Assembly: GCF_000828655.1 (NCBI RefSeq)
Contig: NZ_AP014509.1
Coordinates: 186,001 to 250,000 of the forward strand
Reading direction: 5' to 3'
Origin: Thermotoga caldifontis AZM44c09
GTDB taxonomy: Bacteria; Thermotogota; Thermotogae; Thermotogales; DSM-5069
DNA length: 64,000 nucleotides
Positions within the stretch are counted from its first letter, which is position 1. Each line of letters begins with the position of its first letter. A model generated the notes under the pieces. It did not search any database. It was not told the origin of the DNA and was given only the letters and a program-made list of their open reading frames with translations. Positions 39,787 to 48,266 of this stretch are shown in pieces. Both the position numbers and the translations under genes were made by a program.

Positions 39787-40884
39787 TCACTCACCCAGAA
39801 TCTTTTCGATAACTGGATCAACCATTCTGTATCCACTCTGCGTTTTTTCTACGAATGACATCTTTTCCAGAGTTTCGAGGAGAGAGTACAATCGGGAGTC
39901 ACTGATGAAGTCGCCTTTTGCGAGGAAGATGTTTTTCAAAGCAGACCATGTGTTTATACCCCTTGCGATCTGCTTCAGTATGAACGGATACCTTTCGCTC
40001 CTTTTTCTGAGCTCTTCCATTTCCTTTTCAAAAAGGGCCTTCACAGAATGGAATACCTCTTTCAGTGCTTCATCTTTATCCTTCTTTTCGAGGTACTTCA
40101 CTCCAAAAAGGACGAGATACCCCACTATACCGTCTATTTCTCTCACGATTTCTTCCACGTCGAAGTTGATCTTCTCTCCCACTTCGCGGAAGCCTTCCAT
40201 GAGGAAGTCCACGGATTGATCGAAGGTGAACGGTCTCAACGTGAGAAAACCTATTCCGCGGCCATGGAGGGGTGAGCTGTAGTCTTCGAGTTTCAAAAAA
40301 TCGTGAAGAAGGCCGACCTCTGAACCACTGATGATGAAGCGTACATTCTCGAAATTATCGTAGCAATAGGCAAAAAGTGCCAGAAGATCGCTTCCACCAC
40401 GATGGCCGTAATATCTGAGATACTGCGCCTCATCGAAGAAAATGACTATCTTTTTCTTCTGTCTCTTTGCCGTTTCGTTCAGCTTTTCGAGAAGATCAGA
40501 AAGACTGAACTCCTTCGGATTGAGTTCTATCGATGTTCCGCTCACAGTGATCCCACGAACCCTTTCGAGAACGTTCAGAAGTTTCTGAGATTTCGATATT
40601 CTGGATAGCTCTTCTCCGAGAAGCTTTGTGAGATGATGGGATGAGATGTTGCCTTCCGATGTTTCGTAGAGTCTTCTTCCGTCCACGGTCATGTGTAGAA
40701 AATCGTTTTCGTTCAGAAAGACCTTCACGAGGGAAGACTTTCCAACCCGTCTCAGGCCGGTGATCACAACGATCGGGTAGGTTTCGAGCAGTTTTTCGAG
40801 GTCTTTCAGTTCCCGTTCCCTGCCGAAGAGATCTTCTTTCTTCGTCTTAGGAGTGAGAGAAAAGAGCAAGTCGACCACCTCCAT
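39787..40884 (-). CDS. Archaeal-type ATPase (STAND/AAA family)
   Basis: About 365 residues from the ATG at 40882-40884 (an ATG nine bases earlier is possible; the longer frame crosses the operator region). DLFGRERELKDLEKLL leads into Walker A GLRRVGKSSLVKVF, Walker B IVIFFDEAQYLRYYG, sensor RFIISGSEVGLLHDFL and a GRGIGFLTLRPFTFDQSVDF block, the Arch_ATPase (PF01637) pattern. The C-terminus is a winged helix with KTQSGYRMVDPVIEKIL. Such proteins are common in thermophile mobile or defence loci; role unknown. Divergent from the HARE-HTH gene across three operator-like palindromes. Confidence 0.85.
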   Translation of the reverse strand: MEVVDLLFSLTPKTKKEDLFGRERELKDLEKLLETYPIVVITGLRRVGKSSLVKVFLNENDFLHMTVDGRRLYETSEGNISSHHLTKLLGEELSRISKSQKLLNVLERVRGITVSGTSIELNPKEFSLSDLLEKLNETAKRQKKKIVIFFDEAQYLRYYGHRGGSDLLALFAYCYDNFENVRFIISGSEVGLLHDFLKLEDYSSPLHGRGIGFLTLRPFTFDQSVDFLMEGFREVGEKINFDVEEIVREIDGIVGYLVLFGVKYLEKKDKDEALKEVFHSVKALFEKEMEELRKRSERYPFILKQIARGINTWSALKNIFLAKGDFISDSRLYSLLETLEKMSFVEKTQSGYRMVDPVIEKILGE

Positions 40885-40908
40885 GCTTATCATATCACTT
40901 CTGGGGGC

Positions 40909-40959
40909 GGAAGTAACTTCCGGTACCGGAAGCAACTTCCGGGGTCGGAAGTAACGTAG
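40909..40959. promoter_or_regulatory. Three tandem operator-like palindromes in a divergent promoter region
   Basis: GGAAGTAACTTCC (40909-40921), GGAAGCAACTTCC (40928-40940) and the half-conserved GGAAGTAACGTAG (40947-40959) repeat every 19 bases. The first two are palindromes around one base. Located between the ATPase gene (leftward) and the HARE-HTH gene (rightward). Cooperative binding of a repressor is likely; the protein is unknown, perhaps one of the two neighbours. Confidence 0.7.
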
Positions 40960-41026
40960 AAGTTTTTTTCTTTCAGATTTTGAAGTGGTAACATATCTGT
41001 GAGGAACTCCGCAGGGAGTGATAGGC

Positions 41027-42415
41027 GTGAACTTCAAGGAAGTGGCACGTCTCATTCTGGAGAGAGAAAAAAGACCAATGAGCGCATTAGAAATAGCGAA
41101 AATAGCATTGAAAGAGAAGCTGATCGATTCTCCGAAAGATCTGATCAAATTGAGATGGAAAATCTACGAAGTCATGTACAACGACTTCAGGTTACGCGGT
41201 GATTCTTCCACGTTTGTTAAAGTTGGAAGGGGAATCTTTGCACTGAGGGAACACAGCACAGAGAGAAGAAGAGAAAGTTCAGAACTTGAAGATCTGATCA
41301 GAAGGCTGGAAGAAACACAGTACAAAAGCGCGTCACCATCGGAATTTGAAGAGACTTTGAGGGCTGCTTTTTCTTTCCTGGGATTCGAGACGGAACTCAT
41401 AGGAACGCCTGGAAACACGGATGTACTTTTGAAAGCAGAAGTGGGAGAAAAGTCGTACAGCGCAAATGTGGATGGAAAAACAAGCAAGCGCGGAAAAATC
41501 GATGATGTGCAGATAGATTGGCTCTCCTTGAAAGATCACAGAGAGAAAACAAAAGCAGATTTCGTGGTCGTTGTCGGACCCGATTTCGCCGGAGGAAACC
41601 TTGAAAAGAGGGCTCAACAGAACAGAGTTGTGCTTTTGAAGACGAAAGATTTGATAGAGATTTTGAAAGAACATGCCCGTTTTCCCTTCAACTTGATCGA
41701 ACTCAGAGAACTTTTCGAAACACCGGGCAACTCTTCACAAACTGTGGAAAAGGTCATAGAGAGGCATCGTGACAGAACCAGGTTTCTTGAACAGCTGAAA
41801 CTCCTCCTCGATGAGATGAAAAATCTTCAGAAGAGTTATCTTAGATACTTCTCGATAGACAGTCTCTCGGCAAGAGAGAAGATTCAGGAAGCCGGATTGA
41901 AACCACAGGAAGTGGAAGAGATCATCAAATTCCTGAAATCACCGCTCATAAGAGCTATAGAAGAAAATCCTGTTGGGAAATACTTCCTCACAATGAGCAG
42001 AAGGAACGTTTCTGAGATCTTCAGAAGGATTTCTGAATGTCTGGAAGAGGTTCATCACGTGAACGATGAAGAGAGTACTTTGAGGAAGTCGTTGAAAGAT
42101 TATCTCCTTCAAAATAAAGATGTCCCACGCCGGATCAGAAAAGTCCTGCTCCCTCTCTGTTTGAAACTTGGAACCGTGACCCGAGAGACAATAAAAAGGG
42201 AACTCGTAAGGCAAGGCGAGGCGAAAGACATGCAACAGGCAGGGATCGTTCTGTCAACCATCTCGAAGAGTATAAACGACCACGATTTTTTGGGAAGAGT
42301 GATCAGATACGATAAACTAAAACCATGGATAAAGGAAAACTACAGAATCGCTGAAGAATACGCAGGAATGGTCAAAGATGTTCTGGATGAGATTGAAGGT
42401 GCCAAAACATCTTAG
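41027..42415 (+). CDS. HARE-HTH domain protein with restriction-endonuclease-like domain
   Basis: About 462 residues, GTG at 41027 with GCAGGGAG upstream (GTG 41018 also possible). Residues 1-70 are a HARE-HTH (FKEVARLILEREKRPMSALE, then VGRGIFALRE at the end). Around residues 100-210 lies a PD-(D/E)xK-like core: FEETLRAAFSFLGFETELIG, GNTDVLLKAEV, then VDGKTSKRGK and ADFVVVVGPDF, an NTD...DxK arrangement. The C-terminal ~200 residues are helical. HARE-HTH is known in restriction proteins and chromatin factors. I infer a restriction or DNA-repair nuclease. The exact metal ligands are not certain. Confidence 0.7.
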   Translation: MNFKEVARLILEREKRPMSALEIAKIALKEKLIDSPKDLIKLRWKIYEVMYNDFRLRGDSSTFVKVGRGIFALREHSTERRRESSELEDLIRRLEETQYKSASPSEFEETLRAAFSFLGFETELIGTPGNTDVLLKAEVGEKSYSANVDGKTSKRGKIDDVQIDWLSLKDHREKTKADFVVVVGPDFAGGNLEKRAQQNRVVLLKTKDLIEILKEHARFPFNLIELRELFETPGNSSQTVEKVIERHRDRTRFLEQLKLLLDEMKNLQKSYLRYFSIDSLSAREKIQEAGLKPQEVEEIIKFLKSPLIRAIEENPVGKYFLTMSRRNVSEIFRRISECLEEVHHVNDEESTLRKSLKDYLLQNKDVPRRIRKVLLPLCLKLGTVTRETIKRELVRQGEAKDMQQAGIVLSTISKSINDHDFLGRVIRYDKLKPWIKENYRIAEEYAGMVKDVLDEIEGAKTS

Positions 42416-43112
42416 TATCTTTCCGTCACAAAGAAATTCGCAACGAAATGTCCCGGTGGAAATGAGAAAAAGTTCAGCAACTGTCTGAGCTTGGGAACAT
42501 TTCCGTGTTATGAGAAATTAAGGCTTTTAATAGAGTAAACGAGAAGAAAATGCCTGTGAGTTAAAGGTTGAAGAAAGTTCTGCTTTGACGCCTCACGGTT
42601 GTGAGTTACTCTACCAAATATGGGGTGCAACGAGCGCTGTTTTCACTCCAGGTGAAGTGTTAATTCGTCGTCGAAGTCTCACAGTCCTTTGCTTTCTGAG
42701 AATTCAAAGGTGCTGAAGGTCCACGCGATGCTTTGCACCACTCCTGCGTTCCAATTCCATTCAGCGTTGGAAAGCGAAAGCCACGTGGACTACCGTCAGC
42801 TTCAGCCAACAGTTTCTTGCAGACATGACTTTGTAGGCCCTTTCCAGATTCAGACCGAGCATAAAGAGCACGGAGTAGTTTTCTTCTTGAATCATCTTCG
42901 CAAATACGATCCAAAATTTTTTAGCAGTTGCAAGCCAAATCGAGCCGTCCATCACGAACCGTTCAAGAGCGTGCTTTACAGTTTGTACTTTTAGCTTGCT
43001 CTGAACCTTCCTCGGGACAGGACGTGAACTGCTCTTGTATGATAGGAAAGCACATGTGAAAAGAATAGATGCCGCCTGTGAAGCCGGCTTTATCACAAAC
43101 AGAGTCCAGTTT
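42416..43112. other. Gene-poor gap with degenerate coding remains
   Basis: About 700 bases without an intact gene. On the minus strand, frames over 42761-43090 and 42660-42914 stay open for 80-130 codons (e.g. VQTVKHALERFVMDGSIWLA), but I recognise no family. On the + strand 43030-43110 reads IDAACEAGF, slightly like the YEAG motif of IS110 transposases. Most likely worn-out mobile DNA. Confidence 0.35.
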
Positions 43113-43355
43113 TCAAGCGTGCTGAAGAATTCGCTTGATTTCCTCCAGGGTTGGAATTTTACCGGAAATGACAATTTTTCCGTCCACCGCTACCGCAGGA
43201 GTTGCGACAACACCTCTTGAGATGATCTCGTTTATGTCCTGAACCTTTTCAACGACCGCATCGATTCGTAGTTCTTCGATCGCCATCCTCACGATTTTTT
43301 CGGTCTGCTTGCACCGTGGACAGCCTTTTCCAAATATCTCCACTTTCTTCGCCAT
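43113..43355 (-). CDS. Small thioredoxin-like redox protein (CPRC)
   Basis: 80 residues, start ATG 43353-43355 with GAGAGGAGGG upstream. Thioredoxin fold of the TM/MTH895 'redox-active disulfide protein 2' class: VEIFGKGCPRCKQTEKIV with the CxxC at the first helix, then GVVATPAVAVDGKIVISGKI with the cis-Pro. It follows the permease by 13 bases. Such short thioredoxins accompany ArsP/UPF0718 permeases and may reduce arsenic or serve sulfur chemistry. Confidence 0.88.
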   Translation of the reverse strand: MAKKVEIFGKGCPRCKQTEKIVRMAIEELRIDAVVEKVQDINEIISRGVVATPAVAVDGKIVISGKIPTLEEIKRILQHA

Positions 43356-43368
43356 ACCGTCCCTCCTC

Positions 43369-44466
43369 TCAGATCGCACCGTACATCATTCCAAACAGGG
43401 TTGAGAAGCCTACCACAAGGCCAAAATAGGTGAAAGCCTTTCTCTTTCCCAAAAGTTTCGTGATAACGATCATACTCGGAAGGCTGAGGGAATTACCGGC
43501 CATGAGAAGGGCAAGGGTTGGTCCCTTTGCCATTCCAAGTTCTCGCAGAGCTTGAACTATCGGAACTTCCGTAAGAGTGGCGAAGTACATGAGAGTTCCT
43601 ATGACGGACGCTACGAGGTTGGATAAGAGATCGTTGTTTCCAAGGAGTGCCGTTACCACCTGCGGCGGCAAAAGCTTGGTCAGAACGCCCGCGAAGAACA
43701 CACCGATGAAGAGATACGGAAGTATCTTCTTTGCGAAATCCCAGGTTTCGTACAACCAGTTTTGAACGGTTTCTCTTTTGAAAGCGAACAAAGCCATGAA
43801 GAGTGCGGAGATTCCGAGTAATGTCATCAGGGAATATTTGAGAGTCTGGTTGATACCAAGAGAACTCGTTGCCAGAAATCCAAGCTGTATCAAGAAGAAT
43901 ATTATTCCTCTTACACCGTATTGATCGTCATCGGAAGTGAACGCGAGTCCGCCTTCTCCTCTTTCTTGATAGATCATCTCCATGATCAAACCTATCAAGA
44001 CTGCCGCCGTCATCGTCGCGATGAGACGGGCAAGTCCCAAATCCCATCCGAGGACCCATCCAGTCAGAAATATCGCCGCGACGTTTATGGCAGGCCCGGC
44101 AAACAAGAAAGTGGTGGCAGGTCCTATACCGGCACCTTTCTTGTAGATCCCTCCAAAGAGCGGAAGAATGGTGCAGGAACAAACGGCCAGAATGCCTCCG
44201 GAAATCGCAGCGACAGGATAAGAAATGATCCTTTTAGCGTTCGGACCAAGGAGTTTCAAAACGGCGTCTCTTTTGAGCATTACCGATATCGTTCCGGCGA
44301 TGAAGAACGCGGGAACGAGACACAGAAGAACATGTTCACGCGCATATTCTTGAAGCAAGTAGAATCCGTTCAGAATACTCTGATCGACAATCGGATGTCC
44401 GAACGGAACGAAATAGAAAGCCACAAAGATCAGCACCATCAGCAAGAAGATCGACACGTTTTTCAC
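43369..44466 (-). CDS. Permease of the UPF0718/ArsP (DUF318) family
   Basis: 365 residues, eight to ten membrane segments. Family signature AVCSCTILPLFGGIYKKGAG near residue 110 with the CSC thiols, FLFAGPAINVAAIFLTGWVL, and a mirrored second half with LTEVPIVQALRELGMAKGPT. ArsP members expel trivalent organoarsenicals; other members are unassigned. The operon with an ArsR regulator upstream (4-base overlap) and a CPRC thioredoxin downstream supports metalloid/thiol-related export. Confidence 0.87.
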   Translation of the reverse strand: MKNVSIFLLMVLIFVAFYFVPFGHPIVDQSILNGFYLLQEYAREHVLLCLVPAFFIAGTISVMLKRDAVLKLLGPNAKRIISYPVAAISGGILAVCSCTILPLFGGIYKKGAGIGPATTFLFAGPAINVAAIFLTGWVLGWDLGLARLIATMTAAVLIGLIMEMIYQERGEGGLAFTSDDDQYGVRGIIFFLIQLGFLATSSLGINQTLKYSLMTLLGISALFMALFAFKRETVQNWLYETWDFAKKILPYLFIGVFFAGVLTKLLPPQVVTALLGNNDLLSNLVASVIGTLMYFATLTEVPIVQALRELGMAKGPTLALLMAGNSLSLPSMIVITKLLGKRKAFTYFGLVVGFSTLFGMMYGAI

Positions 44467-44789
44467 TCCTCACTCGACCGATTCGGTGAAGAACAAGATT
44501 CTACGACTCTTACTCCGTATTCCTTCTTTGCACGTTCGAGAATCGGGATCAGAAATGGATGCTCCTCGATGAATCTTTCATTGATCGAATAGTAGATGAA
44601 AGAATCTTTCCTGCTGGTTTTGACAACACCGCGGTCTTTGAGAACTTGAAGATGCTGCGAGATGTTCGGCTGTGTCGTTCCGGCGATTGCCAGTAACTGG
44701 CAAGCACACATCTCTTTCCCCAAAAGAACGGCTAAAATCTTCAGCCTGGTTTCGTTTGAAAGAATGCGAAACAGCTCGTGAAGCTTCAT
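44463..44789 (-). CDS. ArsR-family metalloregulator
   Basis: 108 residues. Winged helix: LFRILSNETRLKILAVLLGK, EMCACQLLAIAG (Cys pair in the position of the ELCVC arsenite site), recognition helix TTQPNISQHLQVLKDRGVV and wing SRKDSFIYYSI. C-terminal Cys in VESCSSPNR may be a third ligand. Expected to repress the permease operon until As(III) or a similar ligand binds. Its own upstream region holds a repeated CTTATATA operator-like element. Confidence 0.9.
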   Translation of the reverse strand: MKLHELFRILSNETRLKILAVLLGKEMCACQLLAIAGTTQPNISQHLQVLKDRGVVKTSRKDSFIYYSINERFIEEHPFLIPILERAKKEYGVRVVESCSSPNRSSEE

Positions 44790-44800
44790 ATAAACACCTT

Positions 44801-44824
44801 CTTATATAACCAATCACTTATATA
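44801..44824. promoter_or_regulatory. Operator/promoter of the arsR operon
   Basis: CTTATATA occurs twice (44801-44808, 44817-44824) with AACCAATCA-type spacer, giving on the minus strand TATATAAG-N8-TATATAAG about 12 bases upstream of the arsR start. Direct or partly inverted AT-rich repeats of this size are usual ArsR sites, and the same bases could serve as the -10. Confidence 0.55.
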
Positions 44825-44879
44825 CTACCAAAACACATAAACTGCATCCTTTGAATCGAGCAACGGGAAGAAGGCCTGC

Positions 44880-45240
44880 AGGTTAAATTTGGGACGAATG
44901 CCGCACTGTTCGGCTCGATCGGAAACTGTTCGATGTGCTGTCACATCGGGAAGATACCGAACGGTGTGACCAGATTCGGCAACATCGAAGCCAGGTACGT
45001 ATCTACCAACTTCATCGACTGCAACACGTGCAAAACAGCGATGCTCACTTTCTTGCGCCCAGTTTGAAGTCCACTACCTCTGTGAAGCCGGCTCTCAACG
45101 CACAGGTTCTGAATCTCCAACACGAAACCAAGCAGACTCCGTGTTCAAAAATCGAGAACGGCGCGACGGCAGAAAGGCTTGCTTCAGCCTCCGGTTCGAC
45201 GTCAACGATGGTATGCGCCCGGTTCGAACACTCTCACAGA
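44880..45240 (+). pseudogene. Possible IS110-type transposase relic
   Basis: One + strand frame over 45063-45220 reads QFEVHYLCEAGSQRTGS and then KNRERRDGRKACFS and MRPVRT. This is similar in layout to the IHYxYEAGPxG ... KTDRRDAxKLA ... LTPVxVP blocks of IS110-family transposases. Frames are disrupted and no ends were found. Weak, by eye. Confidence 0.3.
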
Positions 45241-45249
45241 GACGTCGCT

Positions 45250-45255
45250 TATAAT
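45250..45255 (+). promoter_or_regulatory. -10 element upstream of the GH172-like gene
   Basis: TATAAT at 45250-45255, about 40 bases before the GTG start. The -35 region (GAACAC near 45226) is poor. Confidence 0.45.
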
Positions 45256-45295
45256 ACTTTAGTTCTGAACGTTGCAGCGCACGGGGGTGGTTCTG

Positions 45296-46327
45296 GTGTT
45301 CGACTTCGGAAGGCTTTACGGGCTTGAGGATGCGGAAACGTTTTCCATCTCGGCCGAGAATCCTACCGGGGAAAGAGACAGGGGAGCGCTCGAAATACCC
45401 GGCCCGGACAATCCTGCCAGGAGGCTCGGCAAAGGCTGGAAGGTTCGACCGTGCATCGATTTGAAGGCCAGACAGGAAACGCTACTCGCAGACATCGAAG
45501 GCCCAGGAATCATCACTTACATCTGGATCACCGTCACCGAGAAGGCCTACAGAACCTGCGTTTTGAGGATGTACTGGGACGATGAAACCAATCCCTCCGT
45601 GGAAGTTCCCCTGGGGGATTTTTTTGTCAACCCGTTCGGAATGAGGTTCGAGGTGAACTCTCTGCCGGTTTGTGTCAACCCAACGGGTGGGTTCAACTGC
45701 TACTGGCCCATGCCGTTCAGAAAGAGGGCGAGGATAACGATCGAGAACCAAACCGATCAGGACGTACCGCACTTCTTTTACCAGATCAGTTTCGTGAGAA
45801 AAAAGCTCGAAGAAGACGTGGCGTACTTCCATTCTCAGTGGCGAAGGAGCATGACGAGCAGAGAAAATCCCCAGCACGTGATACTCGATTCAGTCGAAGG
45901 AAAAGGTAAATACGTCGGAACCGTCGTGGCCTGGGAACAGCTCTCCAACGGCTGGTGGGGAGAAGGCGAAGTTAGATTCTTCATAGATGGCGAGCAAAAC
46001 CCGAGCATATGCTACACGGGAACGGAGGATTACTTCGGGGGCGCATGGTGTTTCGGAAAGACCTATTCGACAGCTTTCACTGGATATCCACTGTGGCTGA
46101 AGAGTGAGGGACAGATACCGAAGCACGTGATGTACAGATGGCACATCGCCGATCCGATATTCTTCAAAAAGAGCTTGAAGGTCATCGTACAGGCGCTCGG
46201 CTGGTGGCCGGACGGGACCTATCAACCCTTGACGGACGACATCACGACGGTGGCTTACTGGTACCAGACGGAACCCCACGTGCTTTTTCCAAAGCTTCTG
46301 AACCTCGAAAAGAGATGGCCAAGGTGA
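45296..46327 (+). CDS. DUF2961 / GH172-like glycoside hydrolase
   Basis: About 343 residues from a GTG with GGGGGTGG six bases upstream. DUF2961 features: ENPTGERDRGALEI near residue 25, LLADIEGPGIITYIWITVTE near 65, VEVPLGDFFVNPFG near 105, NCYWPMPFRKRARITIENQT near 140, GWWGEGEVRFFIDGE near 225 and TGTEDYFGGAWCFG near 247. Founding GH172 enzymes act on difructose dianhydrides and D-fructose or D-arabinofuranosides. Intracellular (no signal peptide). ThuA-like gene follows, consistent with sugar breakdown. Confidence 0.85.
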   Translation: MFDFGRLYGLEDAETFSISAENPTGERDRGALEIPGPDNPARRLGKGWKVRPCIDLKARQETLLADIEGPGIITYIWITVTEKAYRTCVLRMYWDDETNPSVEVPLGDFFVNPFGMRFEVNSLPVCVNPTGGFNCYWPMPFRKRARITIENQTDQDVPHFFYQISFVRKKLEEDVAYFHSQWRRSMTSRENPQHVILDSVEGKGKYVGTVVAWEQLSNGWWGEGEVRFFIDGEQNPSICYTGTEDYFGGAWCFGKTYSTAFTGYPLWLKSEGQIPKHVMYRWHIADPIFFKKSLKVIVQALGWWPDGTYQPLTDDITTVAYWYQTEPHVLFPKLLNLEKRWPR

Positions 46328-46339
46328 TGGGATCTTAGT

Positions 46340-46500
46340 CACCGAACAGTTGGAAAAGCTGTTAAAAGGTACGTAGATAAGTATCATGCCAGAAAATTAC
46401 CACGAGAACCAAGCAGGTCCCAAAGATATGATGAGAGCATCGAAGGATTTTCTTTAAGGACATTCGACCCATTAGCTTTGAGAATTTTCACTCAAAATGG
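46340..46500 (+). pseudogene. Possible coding relic before the ThuA-like gene
   Basis: A + strand frame from 46347 reads VGKAVKRYVDKYHARKLPRE, then YDESIEGFSLRTFDPLAL with no start codon. It has protein-like composition but I cannot name it. Probably the truncated end of a lost gene. Confidence 0.25.
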
Positions 46501-47120
46501 AAAAAATCTCTGCGGAGGTGTTCACTCTGAAAGTGTTCACATATCTTGGAGATCTCTACCATAAAAAAGAGATATTTCACGATGCCTTGAATGAAGTTCT
46601 GCTGAAAAACCTTGCTTTGCTTGATCTGGTGAAGGATCAAAACATCGATCTGGTTCTCCATGAAGAACCAGACCTCGTCGTCATCGGTAGATCGAACCTG
46701 AACGAGGACAACAGTCGCTGGCTGAATGAATTACAGGTGCAGGTGCTCACCGGGTACGTGAAGGACGGTGGGAAACTGTTCGTCTGGCACGCCGGCCTTG
46801 CGGGCTATCCACCCGATTACACGGAACTCGTCGGCGGCAGGTTCATATTCCACCCCCAAAGAGCGCTGGTCAAATACTTCAGTGCGGACGGTTCTTCGTT
46901 CGAGATCGTGGACGAACATTACTTTGTGGAGTTGAGGGGCAACGTTGAAATCTTCCTCTGGTCAGAATCGAACTGCGGTCGATCCACCGCAGGATGGAAG
47001 AAGCGCTTAGAAAGGGGCAAAATACTCGCGCTGACGCCCGCCCACGATGAAGAGGGTCTCAACGATGAGAGGTTCAGATCTTTGCTCGTGAAGAGTCTAA
47101 GATGGTTCGTCGAAGGATAG
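46497..47120 (+). CDS. ThuA-like (trehalose utilisation) domain protein
   Basis: Up to 207 residues. ThuA fold (class I glutamine amidotransferase-like): FTYLGDLYHKKEIFHDALNE at the start, EEPDLVVIGRSN, then VLTGYVKDGGKLFVWHAGLA with a GG turn, GGRFIFHPQ, and GKILALTPAHDEEGLNDERF ending in a helix. ThuA-like proteins accompany keto-sugar and trehalose pathways; catalysis is unproven. Start uncertain: ATG 46497 lacks a ribosome site, whereas GGAGG at 46514-46518 fits a CTG at 46527 (giving xKVFTYLGD, like relatives) or a GTG at 46533. Confidence 0.75.
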   Translation: MEKISAEVFTLKVFTYLGDLYHKKEIFHDALNEVLLKNLALLDLVKDQNIDLVLHEEPDLVVIGRSNLNEDNSRWLNELQVQVLTGYVKDGGKLFVWHAGLAGYPPDYTELVGGRFIFHPQRALVKYFSADGSSFEIVDEHYFVELRGNVEIFLWSESNCGRSTAGWKKRLERGKILALTPAHDEEGLNDERFRSLLVKSLRWFVEG

Positions 47121-47199
47121 GAAAGCGCCGGGGGTGGACCTGGAACGATGAGAATTTCTCTCTCTATGAGACCCCCCACGGGTTCATGAGGAGCAGAGC

Positions 47200-47385
47200 T
47201 CAGGAATCGTCCTCGTCCTTCTTAGATTTCGATTTCTCTTCCTCGATGAACTTTTTGAACTGTTCGCCAGTGATGGGGACGATGGTGGCACCACAGCAGT
47301 CGCAGATGAGCTGGTCTCCACTGAGCGTCGCTGCCGAGTAGTAGATCTGTCCGCACTTTGGACAGCGGTAGTAAATAACCTTCAC
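47200..47385 (-). CDS. Small zinc-ribbon protein
   Basis: About 61 residues: KVIYYRCPKCGQIYYSAATL, LICDCCGATIVPI, then a charged helix EQFKKFIEEEKSKSKKDEDD. Two CxxC knuckles form a zinc ribbon, the fold found in many RNA polymerase and transcription accessory proteins. The GTG at 47383-47385 starts it in my reading. The ribosome site is ambiguous, because GGGGGTGA overlaps that codon and would suit an ATT nine bases later. It has its own sigma-A-like promoter. Last gene on this strand of the cluster that includes the fused RNA polymerase. Confidence 0.7.
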   Translation of the reverse strand: MKVIYYRCPKCGQIYYSAATLSGDQLICDCCGATIVPITGEQFKKFIEEEKSKSKKDEDDS

Positions 47386-47407
47386 CCCCCGACGCGCTCG
47401 TACAAGA

Positions 47408-47438
47408 ATTATACTAACATCTCTTTTGTTTGGATCAA
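47408..47438 (-). promoter_or_regulatory. Sigma-A-like promoter of the zinc-ribbon gene
   Basis: On the minus strand TTGATC (47438-47433) and TATAAT (47413-47408), spaced 19 bases. Transcription would start about 15-20 bases before the start codon. It implies that this gene is read by the normal polymerase. Confidence 0.6.
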
Positions 47439-47581
47439 AATGACATTTGAGCACTCGAATTCGTTATGAACAGCTGAAATTCGAAATTTTTCTGCGTGAA
47501 CAAAGCCGCAACGTGGTTCGCAGATTCGAGTGGAAAATCTTTCAAAAACTTCCCGGGTTGAGATCCCACGCCGGACAGTTT

Positions 47582-47908
47582 TCAGAGCTTGACTTGTTCG
47601 AGACGCTTTTTTCGTTCGATCCTCAGGGGCACACCCGCCAGTTCGAACGCGACCTTCACGAGCAGCACGACGATCTCGGTCGCCGTCCTTGGAAAGAACC
47701 ACACAGGTTTCACGTCGTTCAAAAGGCCCAGCGCGAAGTCTTCAAGGTTTTCAACGGGCTCGACGGCGCTCACACGTTTGACACGCGGGATGAACCTGGC
47801 GATACGGTACGCATCGAGCGTGTCTTTGGCGCACACGTGTCTCGCCACCGTCATGGACTTGCCACAGCCCAGATGGCCAACCTCGACGTTCACTCTGAAG
47901 TAAGCCAT
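47582..47908 (-). CDS. Small conserved-looking protein with GHLGCGKS motif, function unknown
   Basis: 108 residues, ATG at 47908 with GGAGGTGGC upstream. N-terminus YFRVNVEVGHLGCGKSMTVA, then KDTLDAYRIARFIPRVKRVS, a helix EDFALGLLND, and a basic tail ERKKRLEQVKL. The GxxxxGKS pattern mimics a Walker A loop, but the protein is too short for a P-loop NTPase and has no Walker B. It resembles small bacterial proteins beginning with a GHVGxGK-type strand that I recall without function. Overlaps the preceding 3' end by 19 bases. Confidence 0.6.
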   Translation of the reverse strand: MAYFRVNVEVGHLGCGKSMTVARHVCAKDTLDAYRIARFIPRVKRVSAVEPVENLEDFALGLLNDVKPVWFFPRTATEIVVLLVKVAFELAGVPLRIERKKRLEQVKL

Positions 47909-48252
47909 CGTGCCACCTCCGAAGCTGGGTTCTGCGTCGCTTGTTCGATCCAGCGGGCTGGGCAGTCGTCGAATCCTTCCTCAAAACGGATGTTTTGATC
48001 TTCTTTCTTTTCTTCTTGACTTTGCGGAGCTTTGTCCGTTCCAACTCCGTCCAGGACGAGCCCGCAGAGCTTCGCCGTCGATTCTTCACAGATTTTCTGT
48101 TCTTTCAGCAGCTTTCTCAGCTCTTTTTTGAACTTTGAAGGATCGATCCCGAACTCGTAGAGCTTCGCCGCGGCACAGAGGAGCAGAGCCACGCTGAGTT
48201 CTCTGTGGTTTTCACTCTTTTTCAGTCTCGATCTGATCTCATCGATGTTCAC
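47890..48252 (-). CDS. Small helical protein, unknown, in the RNA polymerase cluster
   Basis: About 120 residues from the GTG at 48252 (GAGGAGGTGG upstream). Begins VNIDEIRSRLKKSENHRELS, then a helical ALLLCAAAKLYEFGIDPSKF, and a KELRKLLKEQK helix. The C-terminal half is charged and probably disordered. No family recognised. Its start sits 15 bases after the 122-codon gene. Confidence 0.6.
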   Translation of the reverse strand: MNIDEIRSRLKKSENHRELSVALLLCAAAKLYEFGIDPSKFKKELRKLLKEQKICEESTAKLCGLVLDGVGTDKAPQSQEEKKEDQNIRFEEGFDDCPARWIEQATQNPASEVARWLTSE

Positions 48253-48266
48253 GCGGTACCACCTCC

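Noticed and set aside
44950-45130. tRNA or structured RNA in the gap before the GH172-like gene
   Set aside because: No cloverleaf, CCA end or T-loop (GGTTCRANNCC) was found. The protein-like IS110 pattern explains part of it better, though weakly.
47582-47908. P-loop NTPase from GHLGCGKS
   Set aside because: Protein of 108 residues with no Walker B and no room for the fold.
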